Positions 27,097 to 36,137 of a DNA stretch of 42,906 nt are shown piece after piece. Origin of the DNA: Bacillaceae bacterium (lineage in GTDB: Bacteria; Bacillota; Bacilli; Bacillales; Bacillaceae_G). The stretch lies in NCBI GenBank assembly GCA_027451065.1, contig DAIDKD010000001.1:1-42906 (forward strand). The letters run 5' to 3'. The notes below the pieces were generated by a model. It was given only the letters and a program-made list of their open reading frames with translations, was not told where the DNA came from and ran no database searches. Position numbers and translations under genes: made by a program. Position 1 is the stretch's first letter; every line of letters begins with the position of its first letter.

Positions 27097-27379
27097 AAAA
27101 AAACCCCGCCCCTAAAATAGGGACCGAGTTTGTCATTCGGTGGTACCACCCTGATTAGCATCTGAATAGATACTCTCTCATACAGATAACGGCTGCTCCG
27201 CTGTAGCCTACTATTCATTCGGTACAGGACTCAAAGGCTGGTTCCATATGATTTTTTTAGAAACCTCTCAGCTATGGTTCCCTCTCTGAAAAAAATGCTC
27301 ATATGTACTATTCCTTATCAATGTCTAGTGTTGTAAGAAATGAGATAGAATCTTCTTTCTCACAATCCTATTTTATTTT
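27097..27379 (-). ncRNA. T-box riboswitch leader of proS
   Basis: On the minus strand the conserved T-box sequence AGGGTGGTACCACCG lies at 27138-27152, followed by a terminator stem (CTCGGTCCCT/AGGGGCGGGG) and TTTTTTT at 27097-27103. Upstream, a long stem I is visible, with CATATG and T7/A7 arms closing an AGAGAGGGAACCATAGCTGA distal part. The specifier region after it reads GGAACCAGCCTTTGAG and contains proline codons (CCU or CCA). T-boxes bind uncharged tRNA and switch from termination to read-through; context and specifier indicate tRNA-Pro. Confidence 0.93.
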
Positions 27380-27385
27380 GATTTT

Positions 27386-27414
27386 ATCATAGTACAATCT
27401 TCTCCATTTTGCAA
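27386..27414 (-). promoter_or_regulatory. Promoter of the T-box-proS transcript
   Basis: Minus strand TTGCAA (27409-27414), 17 bases, TATGAT (27386-27391). Transcription would start near 27379, just before stem I. Confidence 0.7.
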
Positions 27415-27581
27415 GGGGTTGTGCTAGATTAAAGCAAACCAAATAGCAACTACGCAATCCTTTCCAATGCTTGAACTGTTACATTACTATATGTTCCATA
27501 AGAAACAGCCAAAATCTCCTAAATGAGTTTTTGCGTTTCCAGTACTAAAGAATTACAAAATTCTTATTCCTCTTTGTTAAT

Positions 27582-28481
27582 TTACTTTTTGCTTGTCATG
27601 AAATGATATACAGCACCAATCAAGTTGGCGTCATTAGAAAAAGCACATCTTTGTACATTAATAGGTAATGTGGCAATTTCTATATTTTCAATCATTACGT
27701 TTAATTTTTCACGAATACGAGTAATGATATCTTCACGGGCACTAATAGCTCCTCCTATGACAATCATATCTGGATCATATATGTATTGTAAGTTGTAAAT
27801 ACCATGTGCCATTGTTTCAAAGTATTCATCAATCGCTTGAATACAGTCTGTGTCCCCATCCTCCGCATATTGAAAAACTTTCTTGCCATTCCACTCTTCT
27901 TTATTCGCTTCTTTCAATGCTACAACCTTTTCCACTAAAGCATTTGTAGAACCATTTTTGCTCCAGCTTATAAATTCCTTCTTTTTAAAATCCATCTCCA
28001 TAATCATATATCCAAATTCTCCACCGTAAAGATGTTTTCCTGTATGTAATTTACGATCTTTAATAATCGCTCCGCCAATGCCAGTTCCACATACAATAAA
28101 TAACACATCATTTGCCTCTTTTGCTACACCTTGCCATACTTCTGCCAAAGCAGCACAATTCGCATCATTTTCCATTGACACAGATAATCCTGTTTTCTCT
28201 TCCAGCAATTCACGAATATTCGGACCGTGTATACACGATACTGCACTAGCACCACCTATAACACCTGTCTTATCATTAACTGCTCCAGGAAAACTTAATG
28301 CAATTCCCTCGATAAGATGATTTTTTTGAAAAGATCGAGTAATTTCCACTATTCTACCAAGTAGGGAGTCTATTTCATCTTTTGGCGTTTGAAAATCCCC
28401 TGTTTCCATCACTTCAGCTTTTTCATTTACCAGTCCATACTTTACTGCAGTCCCCCCAATATCAAATGCTGCATAATACAT
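27582..28481 (-). CDS. ROK family sugar kinase (BglK-like)
   Basis: Cytoplasmic ATP-dependent sugar kinase of 299 residues. It has the phosphate-binding DIGGTAVKYG at 7-16, ENDANCAALAE with the catalytic Asp region, VCGTGIGGAII and GEFGYM. The usual ROK zinc motif (CXCGXXGCXE) is absent. This, with GEFGYM, the DPDMIVIGGAIS stretch and the C-terminal NDANLIGAVYHFM, resembles the beta-glucoside kinase (BglK) branch rather than glucokinases or NagC/Mlc regulators. No DNA-binding domain. I chose the ATG at 28481 (AAGG 8 bases upstream). A cre-like site lies 23 bases upstream. It closes the arabinose cluster, but substrate is unknown and unlikely to be arabinose itself, which uses araB. Confidence 0.88.
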   Translation of the reverse strand: MYYAAFDIGGTAVKYGLVNEKAEVMETGDFQTPKDEIDSLLGRIVEITRSFQKNHLIEGIALSFPGAVNDKTGVIGGASAVSCIHGPNIRELLEEKTGLSVSMENDANCAALAEVWQGVAKEANDVLFIVCGTGIGGAIIKDRKLHTGKHLYGGEFGYMIMEMDFKKKEFISWSKNGSTNALVEKVVALKEANKEEWNGKKVFQYAEDGDTDCIQAIDEYFETMAHGIYNLQYIYDPDMIVIGGAISAREDIITRIREKLNVMIENIEIATLPINVQRCAFSNDANLIGAVYHFMTSKK

Positions 28482-28503
28482 GTATCTCACCTTCTCTACT
28501 TAT

Positions 28504-28518
28504 ATTCAAGCGCTTTCA
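28504..28518. promoter_or_regulatory. Cre-like site (CcpA) upstream of the ROK kinase
   Basis: ATTCAAGCGCTTTCA fits the known consensus WTGNAARCGNWWWCA with one mismatch (position 3). It lies 23-37 bases before the kinase start. Confidence 0.65.
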
Positions 28519-28691
28519 AACCGCTTATATGTATCATTATAGACGGTAAGTCTCGTTTTGAGAAGAGTGAAGTTTATTTTTAAGGCTACCGTAGATGTTA
28601 GAGTCATTTCTTCCTCTAGCTCATTTGCCCCTGCTATTATTTCTTTTCCTTTTAGAAGCGTTCCGTCTAAATCAATGATAAATAATCCCAT
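28506..28691 (-). pseudogene. araL remnant (HAD-superfamily phosphatase fragment)
   Basis: A frame of 61 codons from the ATG at 28691, with AAAAGGTG 6 bases upstream. Only the first 24 residues make sense: MGLFIIDLDGTLLKGKEIIA plus GANE has the catalytic DxDGT motif of HAD phosphatases and resembles the start of B. subtilis AraL, a sugar-phosphate phosphatase encoded after araA, araB and araD. The rest (EEEMTLTSTVALKINF...) has no HAD features, and the following more than 200 residues are missing. Position directly after araA supports araL. An intact ribosome binding site and start suggest recent loss. Confidence 0.7.
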
Positions 28692-28720
28692 TGCGTACAC
28701 CTTTTCTGTTGAGTATATAC

Positions 28721-28756
28721 AAAGAAGGTGACGAAAACCACTAGTCACCTTCTTTT
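28721..28756 (-). terminator. Terminator of the araBDA operon
   Basis: AAGAAGGTGAC on the minus strand (28744-28754) pairs with GTCACCTTCTT (28722-28732), with T-rich ends. It separates araA from the araL remnant. Confidence 0.75.
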
Positions 28757-28780
28757 GCTCTTCTATTTTTCGGATGTCTC

Positions 28781-30247
28781 CTATCTACGAGCCATATTGC
28801 CTTTACGTAATTCATTACGCAAAGAAAGCAATGATGTATCTTTGTTGATTAAAATGTATTCAGTATCTGTCATTTCAGCCCAGTCATATAGTTGCTCAGC
28901 TGTTACTACAAATGAAAGTGATGTATGGTGTGCTCCACCTGCATAAATCCAAGCTTCTGCTGATTCACTTACAGACGGTTCTGGCTTCCACAAAATACTT
29001 GCTACTGGTAGATGAGGCATTTCTTGCTTTGTATCTACTGCTTCTATTTCGTTTACAAGTAAACGGAATCCCGTTCCCATATCGACAACAGATGCTACCA
29101 CTGCTCTTCCACTTTGGCCGTTGAAAATGAGACGTGCTGGATCTTCTTTTCCACCGATTCCTAATGGTTGAACATCAATTTTTGGTTTATCCGCTGCAAT
29201 TGTTGGACAAACTTCCAACATATGTGACCCTAGGATGGATTCGTTACCAGGCTCAAAATGGTACGTGTAATCTTCCATGAAAGAAGTTCGTTTGTTGTTT
29301 GCCATTATTTTCATTAAGCGAACTAGCGCTGCTGTTTTCCAGTCACCTTCCCCACCGAATCCATAGCCTTGAGCCATTAAACGTTGTACTGCTAAGCCTG
29401 GAAGCTGCTTCATACCATGTAAATCTTCAAATGTGGTTGTGAAAGCACCGAAACCACCTTCTTGTAAAAATGACTGCATTCCTAACTCAATTCGTGCTTG
29501 TTCTTTTACAGAATCTAGGTTAGATGTCACAATTGTGTATTCTTCTTGATATTCGTCTAACAATTGTTTCACTTGTGCATCAGATACATCCTTCATTCTT
29601 GCAACAAGATCACCAATTCCGTACCCGTTAATAGACCATCCGAAACGGATTTGAGCTTCTACCTTATCGCCCTCTGTCACAGCAACTTCACGCATGTTGT
29701 CACCGAAACGTGCTACTTTTAAATTTTTACTCTCGATACAGGCAATTGCTGTGCTCATCCATTGATTCATACGCTCACGAACATCCGCGGCTTCCCAATG
29801 TCCGGCGATAGCTTTGCGAGCGATTCCTAATCTCGAAACCATAAATCCATACTCACGGTCACCATGTGCTGACTGATTTGTATTCATGAAGTCCATATCA
29901 ATTTTATCCCATGGAATATCACGGTTAAATTGAGTATGTAAATGTAATAGTGGTTTGTTGAGAATTTGTAGACCTGCAATCCACATTTTTGCAGGTGAGA
30001 ATGTATGCATCCATGTGATAACCCCAGCACAGTGCTCATCATTATTTGCTGCTTGTAAAATGTTACGAATTTCCTCTGATGTTGTGACAACTGCTTTCCA
30101 CTCAATTATGTAGGAAATTTCTTTGTCTTGATTGAAACCTTCTACCATTTTTTGCGTGTGTTCATTGACTTCATGTAATGTTTCCTCACCGTATAAATGT
30201 TGACTTCCTGTCACAAACCAAAATGAATATTTTTTTACCTCTAACAT
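28781..30247 (-). CDS. araA: L-arabinose isomerase
   Basis: Converts L-arabinose to L-ribulose with Mn2+; first cytoplasmic step of arabinose use. The 488-residue protein has the family N-terminus (YSFWFVTGSQHLYGEETL), the VITWMHTFSPAKMW stretch, the metal-binding region around GGEGDWKTAAL, FMEDYTYHFEPGNESILGSHMLEVCPTIA in the active site, and the C-terminal GGAHHTS with the second metal His. GGAGGAAATACG precedes the ATG. It follows araB and araD in one operon (99 bases after the araD stop) and ends at a terminator. Confidence 0.98.
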   Translation of the reverse strand: MLEVKKYSFWFVTGSQHLYGEETLHEVNEHTQKMVEGFNQDKEISYIIEWKAVVTTSEEIRNILQAANNDEHCAGVITWMHTFSPAKMWIAGLQILNKPLLHLHTQFNRDIPWDKIDMDFMNTNQSAHGDREYGFMVSRLGIARKAIAGHWEAADVRERMNQWMSTAIACIESKNLKVARFGDNMREVAVTEGDKVEAQIRFGWSINGYGIGDLVARMKDVSDAQVKQLLDEYQEEYTIVTSNLDSVKEQARIELGMQSFLQEGGFGAFTTTFEDLHGMKQLPGLAVQRLMAQGYGFGGEGDWKTAALVRLMKIMANNKRTSFMEDYTYHFEPGNESILGSHMLEVCPTIAADKPKIDVQPLGIGGKEDPARLIFNGQSGRAVVASVVDMGTGFRLLVNEIEAVDTKQEMPHLPVASILWKPEPSVSESAEAWIYAGGAHHTSLSFVVTAEQLYDWAEMTDTEYILINKDTSLLSLRNELRKGNMARR

Positions 30248-30346
30248 CGTATTTCCTCCTATTTTATTTATTTGTTTAATTACAACTGCACGTCGCTTGA
30301 TGGAAGTTCTTTTTTCAAAAAGTTGATGAGTCCGTTGTTATCTCTC

Positions 30347-31045
30347 TTACTTCTCTTGCCCATAGTATGCGTCTTTTCCATGTTTTCTTAAATAATGCTT
30401 ATCTAGTAAATACTGTTCCATTGAGTCTACTGTTGGATTAATATGATAAGTATTTATCGCCATTTTTGCCACTTCTTCAAGTACTACTGCATTATGAACA
30501 GCCTCATGAGCATCCTTTCCCCAACAAAATGGAGCGTGTTGGGAAACAATTACTCCTGGTACTGCTACAGGGTCTAGGTTTTTCTCACGGAAGGTTTCAA
30601 TAATCACATTACCTGTTTCTAATTCATAGTTAGTGTCCACTTCCTCAGCAGTTAAAGCTCTTGTACAAGGTACTTCACCATAATAGTAATCTGCATGGGT
30701 TGTCCCTAAGGCAGGAATTGGCTTCCTTGCTTGAGCCCAGCTTGTTGCAAAAGGAGAATGGGTGTGGACAACTCCTCTAATTTCTGGAAAAGCTTTGTAC
30801 AATGCAATATGAGTAGCAGTATCAGAGGAAGGACGAAGATTTCCTTCTACGACATTTCCTTCCAAATCAACGACCACAAGATGTTCTTCCTTTAACTCAT
30901 CGTAAGGTACACCGCTCGGTTTAATGACAACTAGATTTTTCTCACGGTCAATGCCACTTACATTTCCCCATGTAAAAGTAACCAAGTTGTACTTCGGAAG
31001 CGTTAAATTAGCTTCTAATACTTCTTTTTTCAAAGACTCTAGCAT
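30347..31045 (-). CDS. araD: L-ribulose-5-phosphate 4-epimerase
   Basis: Class II aldolase-fold zinc enzyme that makes D-xylulose-5-phosphate for the pentose phosphate pathway. The 232-residue protein shows the family's [47 protein letters not shown] with the catalytic Asp, zinc-binding HTH in [11 protein letters not shown], and QHAPFCWG with the third metal His. The start overlaps the araB stop by 7 bases (ATGCTAG), with AAGGTG upstream, so translation is coupled. Confidence 0.98.
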   Translation of the reverse strand: MLESLKKEVLEANLTLPKYNLVTFTWGNVSGIDREKNLVVIKPSGVPYDELKEEHLVVVDLEGNVVEGNLRPSSDTATHIALYKAFPEIRGVVHTHSPFATSWAQARKPIPALGTTHADYYYGEVPCTRALTAEEVDTNYELETGNVIIETFREKNLDPVAVPGVIVSQHAPFCWGKDAHEAVHNAVVLEEVAKMAINTYHINPTVDSMEQYLLDKHYLRKHGKDAYYGQEK

Positions 31046-32733
31046 ACTGCTTCACCTTCTTTTGTTTTTGTTGCTTCACTTTTTATTTGTTTCAAAGTTT
31101 TCATTACATCATTTTCTCCACGTCCAAAATAGTCATATAGACGTGTGTATTCTGCGAATAACTTTTCATATATTTTGACATTTTCTGCAATTGGCTGATA
31201 ATATTCATCTTTTACTTTCGCCATTTTTTCAGCTGCATCAGTAATTGTGTTGTAGCCGCCATGCTCTTCACCTGCTGCTACTGCTCCAAACATTGCTGAA
31301 CCTAATGCTGGAGTTTGGGAAGAAGCAGAGATTTTTATGTCCATATTGAATACATCTGCATAAATTTGCATCATTAATTGATTTTTCTCAGCAATGCCAC
31401 CGCATGCGTAAATCTCGTTAATAGGTACACCTGATTTTTTGAACGCTTCCACAATTGTATAAGCACCATACGCCGTCGCTTCAATCAAAGCACGATATAC
31501 TTCTTCAGATTTTGTTAAAAGAGTCATTCCCATCATCATTCCAGTTAAATCAACATCTACGAGGGTAGAGCGGTTTCCATTCCACCAATCAAGAGCCAAT
31601 AAACCACTCTCTCCAACAGCTAATTTACTTGCCTTCTCTGTTAATAACTGATGAATATTCATTCCTTTTTCTTCAGCTTCTTCATAATAACTAGTAGGAA
31701 CACAATTTTCTGTAAACCACTCAAAGTGATCTCCAACACAAGATTGTCCTGCTTCATATCCCATGAAACCTGGAATCACACCATCTTCTACAACGCCACA
31801 CATACCTGGTACGATTTTTTCCTCTTCTCCAAGTAACACAGTACAAGTAGAAGTACCCATAATCATTAAATATTTCCCAGATTCTGTGATTCCAACTGCT
31901 GGTGCTGCTACATGAGCATCCACATTTCCAACTGCTACTGCCGTTCCAGGAAGTAATCCAGTTAACTTAGCAGCTTCCTCTGTTATTTCTCCAGCTTTTG
32001 TTCCTATCGGATAGATATCTGTACTAAATTTCTCTTCGATTACGTTTTCAAGACGCGGGTCTAATGCTTTAAAGAATTCTTTCGATGGGTATCCATCTTG
32101 TTTGTGCCAAATCGCTTTATATCCTGCAGTACAACTGTTACGTACAACTTTACCTACAAGTTGTGAAATTACCCAGTCTGTTGCCTCAACAAATTCATTC
32201 ATCTCCTCATAAATTTCTGGCGCTTCATCTAAAATTTGCCAAATCTTTGGAATTGCCCATTCAGAAGAAATTTTCCCACCATATCTTTGTAAAAATTTCT
32301 CCTCACGCTCTTCTGCAATCGCATTCAATTTGTTCGCTTCATCTTGTGCTGCATGATGTTTCCATAGCTTCACATATGCATGTGGGTTCTTTTTGTTTTC
32401 TTCTTTCAAACATAGAGGCACAAGATTTTCATCGATTGGAAGAACCGTACAAGCTGTAAAATCAATCCCTACCCCAATCACATCTTTGGGATCTATATTA
32501 GCTTCCTCCAAAACTGCCGGAATGGTAATCTGCAAAACTTCTAAGTAATCAGTAGGATGTTGAAGTGCCCAATCATGCTCTAATTTCGTCACTCCATCCG
32601 GCAAGTACTCATCCATTACACCATGAGTGTACGATTTTACGGCTGTAGCAACTTCTTTTCCTGTTGCTACATCTACAAGAACTGCCCTTCCTGATTGTGT
32701 CCCGTAATCGATTCCAATTGTGTATTTTGTCAT
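31039..32733 (-). CDS. araB: Ribulokinase
   Basis: FGGY-family kinase that phosphorylates L-ribulose. The 564-residue protein has the N-terminal ATPase-fold motif [17 protein letters not shown], the FGGY signature regions [16 protein letters not shown] and the C-terminal [19 protein letters not shown]. Length is that of bacterial AraB. GGGAGGG precedes the ATG at normal spacing. It is the first gene of araB-araD-araA, an order different from B. subtilis araABD, and is preceded by a well-formed promoter with an AraR-like box. Confidence 0.98.
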   Translation of the reverse strand: MTKYTIGIDYGTQSGRAVLVDVATGKEVATAVKSYTHGVMDEYLPDGVTKLEHDWALQHPTDYLEVLQITIPAVLEEANIDPKDVIGVGIDFTACTVLPIDENLVPLCLKEENKKNPHAYVKLWKHHAAQDEANKLNAIAEEREEKFLQRYGGKISSEWAIPKIWQILDEAPEIYEEMNEFVEATDWVISQLVGKVVRNSCTAGYKAIWHKQDGYPSKEFFKALDPRLENVIEEKFSTDIYPIGTKAGEITEEAAKLTGLLPGTAVAVGNVDAHVAAPAVGITESGKYLMIMGTSTCTVLLGEEEKIVPGMCGVVEDGVIPGFMGYEAGQSCVGDHFEWFTENCVPTSYYEEAEEKGMNIHQLLTEKASKLAVGESGLLALDWWNGNRSTLVDVDLTGMMMGMTLLTKSEEVYRALIEATAYGAYTIVEAFKKSGVPINEIYACGGIAEKNQLMMQIYADVFNMDIKISASSQTPALGSAMFGAVAAGEEHGGYNTITDAAEKMAKVKDEYYQPIAENVKIYEKLFAEYTRLYDYFGRGENDVMKTLKQIKSEATKTKEGEAVC

Positions 32734-33044
32734 TTTGTTTGTTCCCTCCCTAATTTATGAAAAAAGAAAGTTGTATGTAATATATGCTTATTCGGCATTA
32801 CTTGTTCGTACATATTTTTAGTATACATTTATTTTTTGTTCTTTTCAATATAAAAATCCTAAAGTTTGCTACAAGTAATTATAATCATTAGTAAGAACAA
32901 TTATCTGTGATAAAAGTTTCGTATTATTTAAACTGAACAACTTAACCAAGTATCTTGTTTATTTCACTACATTTATCATGTTTGGACTGCTCGATGATTC
33001 TGGACATACCAATTCCCGACCTTGTATCTTTATGATGTTAATAA
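32734..33044 (-). other. Leader and upstream region of araBDA
   Basis: Apart from the promoter and AraR box at 32800-32848, the stretch up to the terminator at 33045 is AT-rich with no supported gene. Confidence 0.5.
32800..32848 (-). promoter_or_regulatory. araBDA promoter with AraR-like operator
   Basis: Minus strand TTGAAA (32843-32848), 17 bases, TATACT (32820-32825), then ATATGTACGAACAAGT at 32800-32815 across the predicted transcription start. The box resembles the known B. subtilis AraR operator core TTGTACGTACAA and the three other boxes in this window. Confidence 0.75.
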
Positions 33045-33086
33045 AGAGCAAGAGAAAGGAGAATTAAACTCTCTTTCTTTTGCTCT
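33045..33086 (-). terminator. Terminator of the abfA operon
   Basis: On the minus strand AGAGCAAAAGAAAGAGAG pairs with CTCCTTTCTCTTGCTCT, followed by TTATT. Confidence 0.7.
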
Positions 33087-33093
33087 AACAAAT

Positions 33094-33330
33094 TTACCAT
33101 TTCTTTAATGGGCATTCTTTCCCAGCGAGACTCGCTCTAAATTTTATAAAACAACCACATTTTGAACAAGTGTGTTGTAAAAGTTGTGAACATGTGCCAC
33201 ATACAACTAGACGTTGATTTCGAACCAATATAGAAACTTGATTTGGTTCAAGCAACAGCTGCTCTTCTACTAATGCTTCTACATCTAATTCGCTCAGGAT
33301 TTGCTTGTGTTGACATCCAAAACAAGCCAT
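33094..33330 (-). CDS. Small Cys-rich protein, DUF6171-like
   Basis: A 78-residue protein with six conserved-looking cysteines in CFGCQHK at the start and CGTCSQLLQHTCSKCGCFIKFR in the C-terminal half, plus a final CPLKKW, a pattern suggesting a zinc ribbon. It resembles small Firmicute proteins grouped as DUF6171, of unknown function; this assignment is from memory of the pattern. The gene begins 4 bases after the abfA stop, with AAGGA overlapping that stop, and ends before a terminator, so it is in the abfA transcript. No membrane segment or signal. Confidence 0.75.
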   Translation of the reverse strand: MACFGCQHKQILSELDVEALVEEQLLLEPNQVSILVRNQRLVVCGTCSQLLQHTCSKCGCFIKFRASLAGKECPLKKW

Positions 33331-33334
33331 CGCA

Positions 33335-34792
33335 CTATCCTTGAACTGAAACAGTTACAACACTCATTGGTGGGATAACAACCGCCAGCTTATTATCATC
33401 AATTGAAAAATCTTCAAATACCTTTTTCGATACTTGCTCAGGAGCATCGAATGTATTGTGAGCATTCATTTTATCACCGATTAAAGCAAAAGCTTCTACA
33501 GTTTTTCCAGTAAATGTGCCGTCTTCTATAAAGTATTCGATAGTTTCCGTTTCTTCTAAACCATAATTGCACAAAGAAATAATCATTGTATCTTCTTTTT
33601 TCGTAACAGAGCTACTAATATATTCAGATACGCTCTCTTCCTTCGTATCTAGCAACATAGCTTCCTGATGGTGCTTAAACATCTCAAACACATGATATGT
33701 CGGTGTTTTTAACATTTTTTCACCATCTGTTAAAATCATTGCTTGTAGAACATTTACAGTTTGAGCAATATTAGCCATTGTCACACGATCTCCATGTTTA
33801 TGGAAAATATGGAAAGTAATAGCTGCTACCATTGCATCTCGAATAGTATTTTGTTGGTACAAGAATCCTGGATTTGTTCCTGGTTCAACAGCTAACCAAG
33901 TTCCCCACTCATCTACAATCATACCTACTCGTTTTTCAGAATCATATTTATCCATAATCGTACTATGTTTTGTAATTAGCTCATCCATCTTTTTAGCGTT
34001 TTCAAGTAAAGAGAACCATTCTTCTTCAGGGAAGTTCAAAGCATCTCCTTTCTTCTCCCATCCTCCTACTAGTGAATAGTGATGAAGAGATAAGCCGTTC
34101 ATAAATTGACTTGCTTCCCGCATCAGCACTTCTGTCCAAGGATAATCATCAATATTGGCTCCGCAAGCAATTTTATAAATAGGGGTGTCCGAATAATTTT
34201 TTACATAGGTTTGATACTGACGATACAAGTCAGCATAGTATTCAGGACGCATATGCCCACCACAGCCCCAGTTTTCATTTCCTACTCCAAAAAATGCTAC
34301 TTTCCACGGCTTTTCCCGACCGTTTTTCTTTCGTTCATTGGCCATTGGTGACTCTCCATCGAAGGTCATGTATTCAACCCACTCCTGCATTTCCTGAACA
34401 GTACCCGACCCAACATTTCCATTAATGTACGCCTCACAACCAAGCATTTCACACAAATCAAAAAATTCATGGGTACCAAAGTGATTGTTTTCTACAACAC
34501 CGCCCCAGTTAGTATTTACAATAGTTTTTCGTTGTTCACGAGGACCAATACCATCTTTCCAGTGGTACTCATCTGCAAAACATCCTCCTGGCCAACGTAA
34601 TACTGGAATATTTAGTTTTTTTAGCGCTTCCACGACATCTAAACGAATTCCTTTGTGATTAGGGATATCTGAATCTTCCCCTACCCAAAACCCCTCATAA
34701 ATACAGCGCCCTAAATGTTCTGCAAAGTGACCATAAATATTTTTGTTGATCTGGTGTTTTTCTCTTTTATTTGATATGTATATTTTATTCAT
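33335..34792 (-). CDS. abfA: Alpha-L-arabinofuranosidase, GH51
   Basis: Retaining glycosidase that releases L-arabinose from arabinan and arabinoxylan oligosaccharides. The 485-residue protein has the GH51 barrel: [31 protein letters not shown], acid/base Glu173 ([11 protein letters not shown]) and nucleophile Glu295 (IVDEWGTW), followed by the C-terminal beta-sandwich domain. No signal peptide, so it acts in the cytoplasm on imported oligosaccharides. GGAGTG lies 6 bases before the ATG. A promoter with an AraR box and a cre-like site lies upstream; a small Cys-rich gene follows in the same transcript. Confidence 0.97.
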   Translation of the reverse strand: MNKIYISNKREKHQINKNIYGHFAEHLGRCIYEGFWVGEDSDIPNHKGIRLDVVEALKKLNIPVLRWPGGCFADEYHWKDGIGPREQRKTIVNTNWGGVVENNHFGTHEFFDLCEMLGCEAYINGNVGSGTVQEMQEWVEYMTFDGESPMANERKKNGREKPWKVAFFGVGNENWGCGGHMRPEYYADLYRQYQTYVKNYSDTPIYKIACGANIDDYPWTEVLMREASQFMNGLSLHHYSLVGGWEKKGDALNFPEEEWFSLLENAKKMDELITKHSTIMDKYDSEKRVGMIVDEWGTWLAVEPGTNPGFLYQQNTIRDAMVAAITFHIFHKHGDRVTMANIAQTVNVLQAMILTDGEKMLKTPTYHVFEMFKHHQEAMLLDTKEESVSEYISSSVTKKEDTMIISLCNYGLEETETIEYFIEDGTFTGKTVEAFALIGDKMNAHNTFDAPEQVSKKVFEDFSIDDNKLAVVIPPMSVVTVSVQG

Positions 34793-34933
34793 TTTTCACA
34801 CTCCATATTGTGATTCTATTTTATTTTTTCATAAAGTGATTAATGTATCTTTTTATATCCAAGAAATGATTCTCTTCGCCATGCTCCCCTCCTTCTATCT
34901 TCCCCTTAAAAAAAAGCGGAAAGTTTAGCTTTC

Positions 34934-34948
34934 TGATAACGCTTAAAA
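34934..34948. promoter_or_regulatory. Cre-like site in the abfA leader
   Basis: On the minus strand TTTTAAGCGTTATCA fits WTGNAARCGNWWWCA with one mismatch at position 3. It lies about 80 bases downstream of the abfA -10, where a bound CcpA would act as a roadblock. Confidence 0.55.
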
Positions 34949-35011
34949 ATGGTGTCAAAAAAAAGTAAAAGTCGCTACATCTTTATCCGTACCAATTTCC
35001 ACATTTCTAAA

Positions 35012-35058
35012 ATTAGTACGTATAATTTTATTATATAGAAGAAAACAATGAATTTCAA
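35012..35058 (-). promoter_or_regulatory. abfA promoter with AraR-like operator
   Basis: Minus strand TTGAAA (35053-35058), 17 bases, TATAAT (35030-35035), immediately followed by AATTATACGTACTAAT (35012-35027). Same layout as at araBDA. The rest of the 487-base gap holds only this, the cre-like site and the terminator at about 35150-35190. Confidence 0.8.
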
Positions 35059-35149
35059 TTCAGTAACCACAATCATAGTAGTAATTTTTAGAGTTCTTTA
35101 CTCAAAAAAAGGGAGCTGTCAGAACAGTTAGTTTCTAGATAAAAACCCA

Positions 35150-35190
35150 AAAATAGACAAGCAAGAATGCCGCTCATAACACCCTTGCTT
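35150..35190 (-). terminator. Weak terminator after the 211-residue membrane protein gene
   Basis: On the minus strand AAGCAAGGGTG (35180-35190) pairs with CATTCTTGCTT (35159-35169) including G-U pairs, followed by GTCTATTTTTGGG. Confidence 0.5.
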
Positions 35191-35279
35191 AATTTTTACG
35201 TATTTTATTTCAAAAGAGATTCTTTAGATTGCCCCCTAAAAAATCACCTAAATTACTTTCCCATTCATTACGTTTCTTT

Positions 35280-35915
35280 TTACGAAAAAATAAATCGTAA
35301 AAACTCTATCACTCCTTCATCGTTGTTACTGTTCGCTATAACAGCAACTACCATTCCATCATTTCCTTCAACATTCTCAAATAAATCTAAATCGCTTACA
35401 CGGATTCCATATATATTACTAGTACCTTCTTCATATATGATATCTGCCTCATCTATGTGAAGAGTATCGAATCCCTTTAAACCATTAAGGTGAAGAAATA
35501 AGTCTTGCTCATGAAACATTTGAAATAGCTCTTCCTCCATAATAAGAACATCTATTATTCCTCCTGTTACTTGCGCAAAAAATCTCTGTGTTTCTTCAAT
35601 TGACATTAGAGTCTCATCATTTCCTAATTGGATATTTTGAACTAAAACTTCTTTGTAGCTTTGTTGTTCTTTGGGAATTAATCCATCGTTTACTTGTTCT
35701 CTTATGGAGGCTAAGTTTTCCTTAGTAATAGGCTGTCCTCCAAACACAACACTTACATACACTTCTTTTTGTCCGGTCATTTCATACGCTGTAAAACCAA
35801 TTGCCAGCAAAAGACAGAGACTACCCAATATATGTAATTTATAATATTCCCAAATATAATCTACTTTCTCTTTGAATGTCATTGGTGCTAATACATCTCT
35901 TAATTTTCGTTTCAT
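35280..35915 (-). CDS. Uncharacterised single-span membrane protein
   Basis: I do not recognise a named family. The 211-residue product has a cytoplasmic N-terminus with FKEKVDYIWEYYKLHILG, one membrane segment (about 28-46, GSLCLLLAIGFTAYEM), and a roughly 160-residue outer domain rich in acidic residues. Similar small Firmicute membrane proteins start with an EK..YIWEYYK motif, but no function is known. AAAGGA lies 7 bases before the ATG. It sits between the sugar ABC transporter and abfA and is probably a separate unit, since a terminator precedes it. Confidence 0.75.
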   Translation of the reverse strand: MKRKLRDVLAPMTFKEKVDYIWEYYKLHILGSLCLLLAIGFTAYEMTGQKEVYVSVVFGGQPITKENLASIREQVNDGLIPKEQQSYKEVLVQNIQLGNDETLMSIEETQRFFAQVTGGIIDVLIMEEELFQMFHEQDLFLHLNGLKGFDTLHIDEADIIYEEGTSNIYGIRVSDLDLFENVEGNDGMVVAVIANSNNDEGVIEFLRFIFS

Positions 35916-36036
35916 ACCTTTTTCCTTTCACTACTTCACAATTTCTATATTTAGCTTTAAGTTGAATATATTAATATTATAAAAGAAAAAGCAGGTGATT
36001 TCACGCTTTTTTTGGTAAGGATTCTTTTGTTATGAC

Positions 36037-36083
36037 AAAAGGCAGGGGTATGATCGACATAGTTTTCGATCTACCTCTGCCCA
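36037..36083 (-). terminator. Terminator of the sugar ABC transporter operon
   Basis: Minus strand GGGCAGAGGTAGATCGA pairs with TCGATCATACCCCTGCC, with a small bulge, followed by TTTTG. It lies about 55 bases after mmsB. Confidence 0.75.
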
Positions 36084-36137
36084 AAGATATTCCTTCAGCT
36101 AGTAATGAAATGTTTCCAATACACCCTATTTTATCAC

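Noticed and set aside
27009-27218. Minus-strand frame of 69 codons in the proS leader
   Set aside because: It overlaps the T-box, its terminator and the perfect inverted repeat; codons reflect RNA structure, not a protein.
32905-32925. GATAAAAGTTTC followed by GTATTAT as a third copy of repeat A
   Set aside because: Only the terminal motif matches; the hairpin and ATTAGTTGAA block are absent, so chance similarity in AT-rich DNA is likely.
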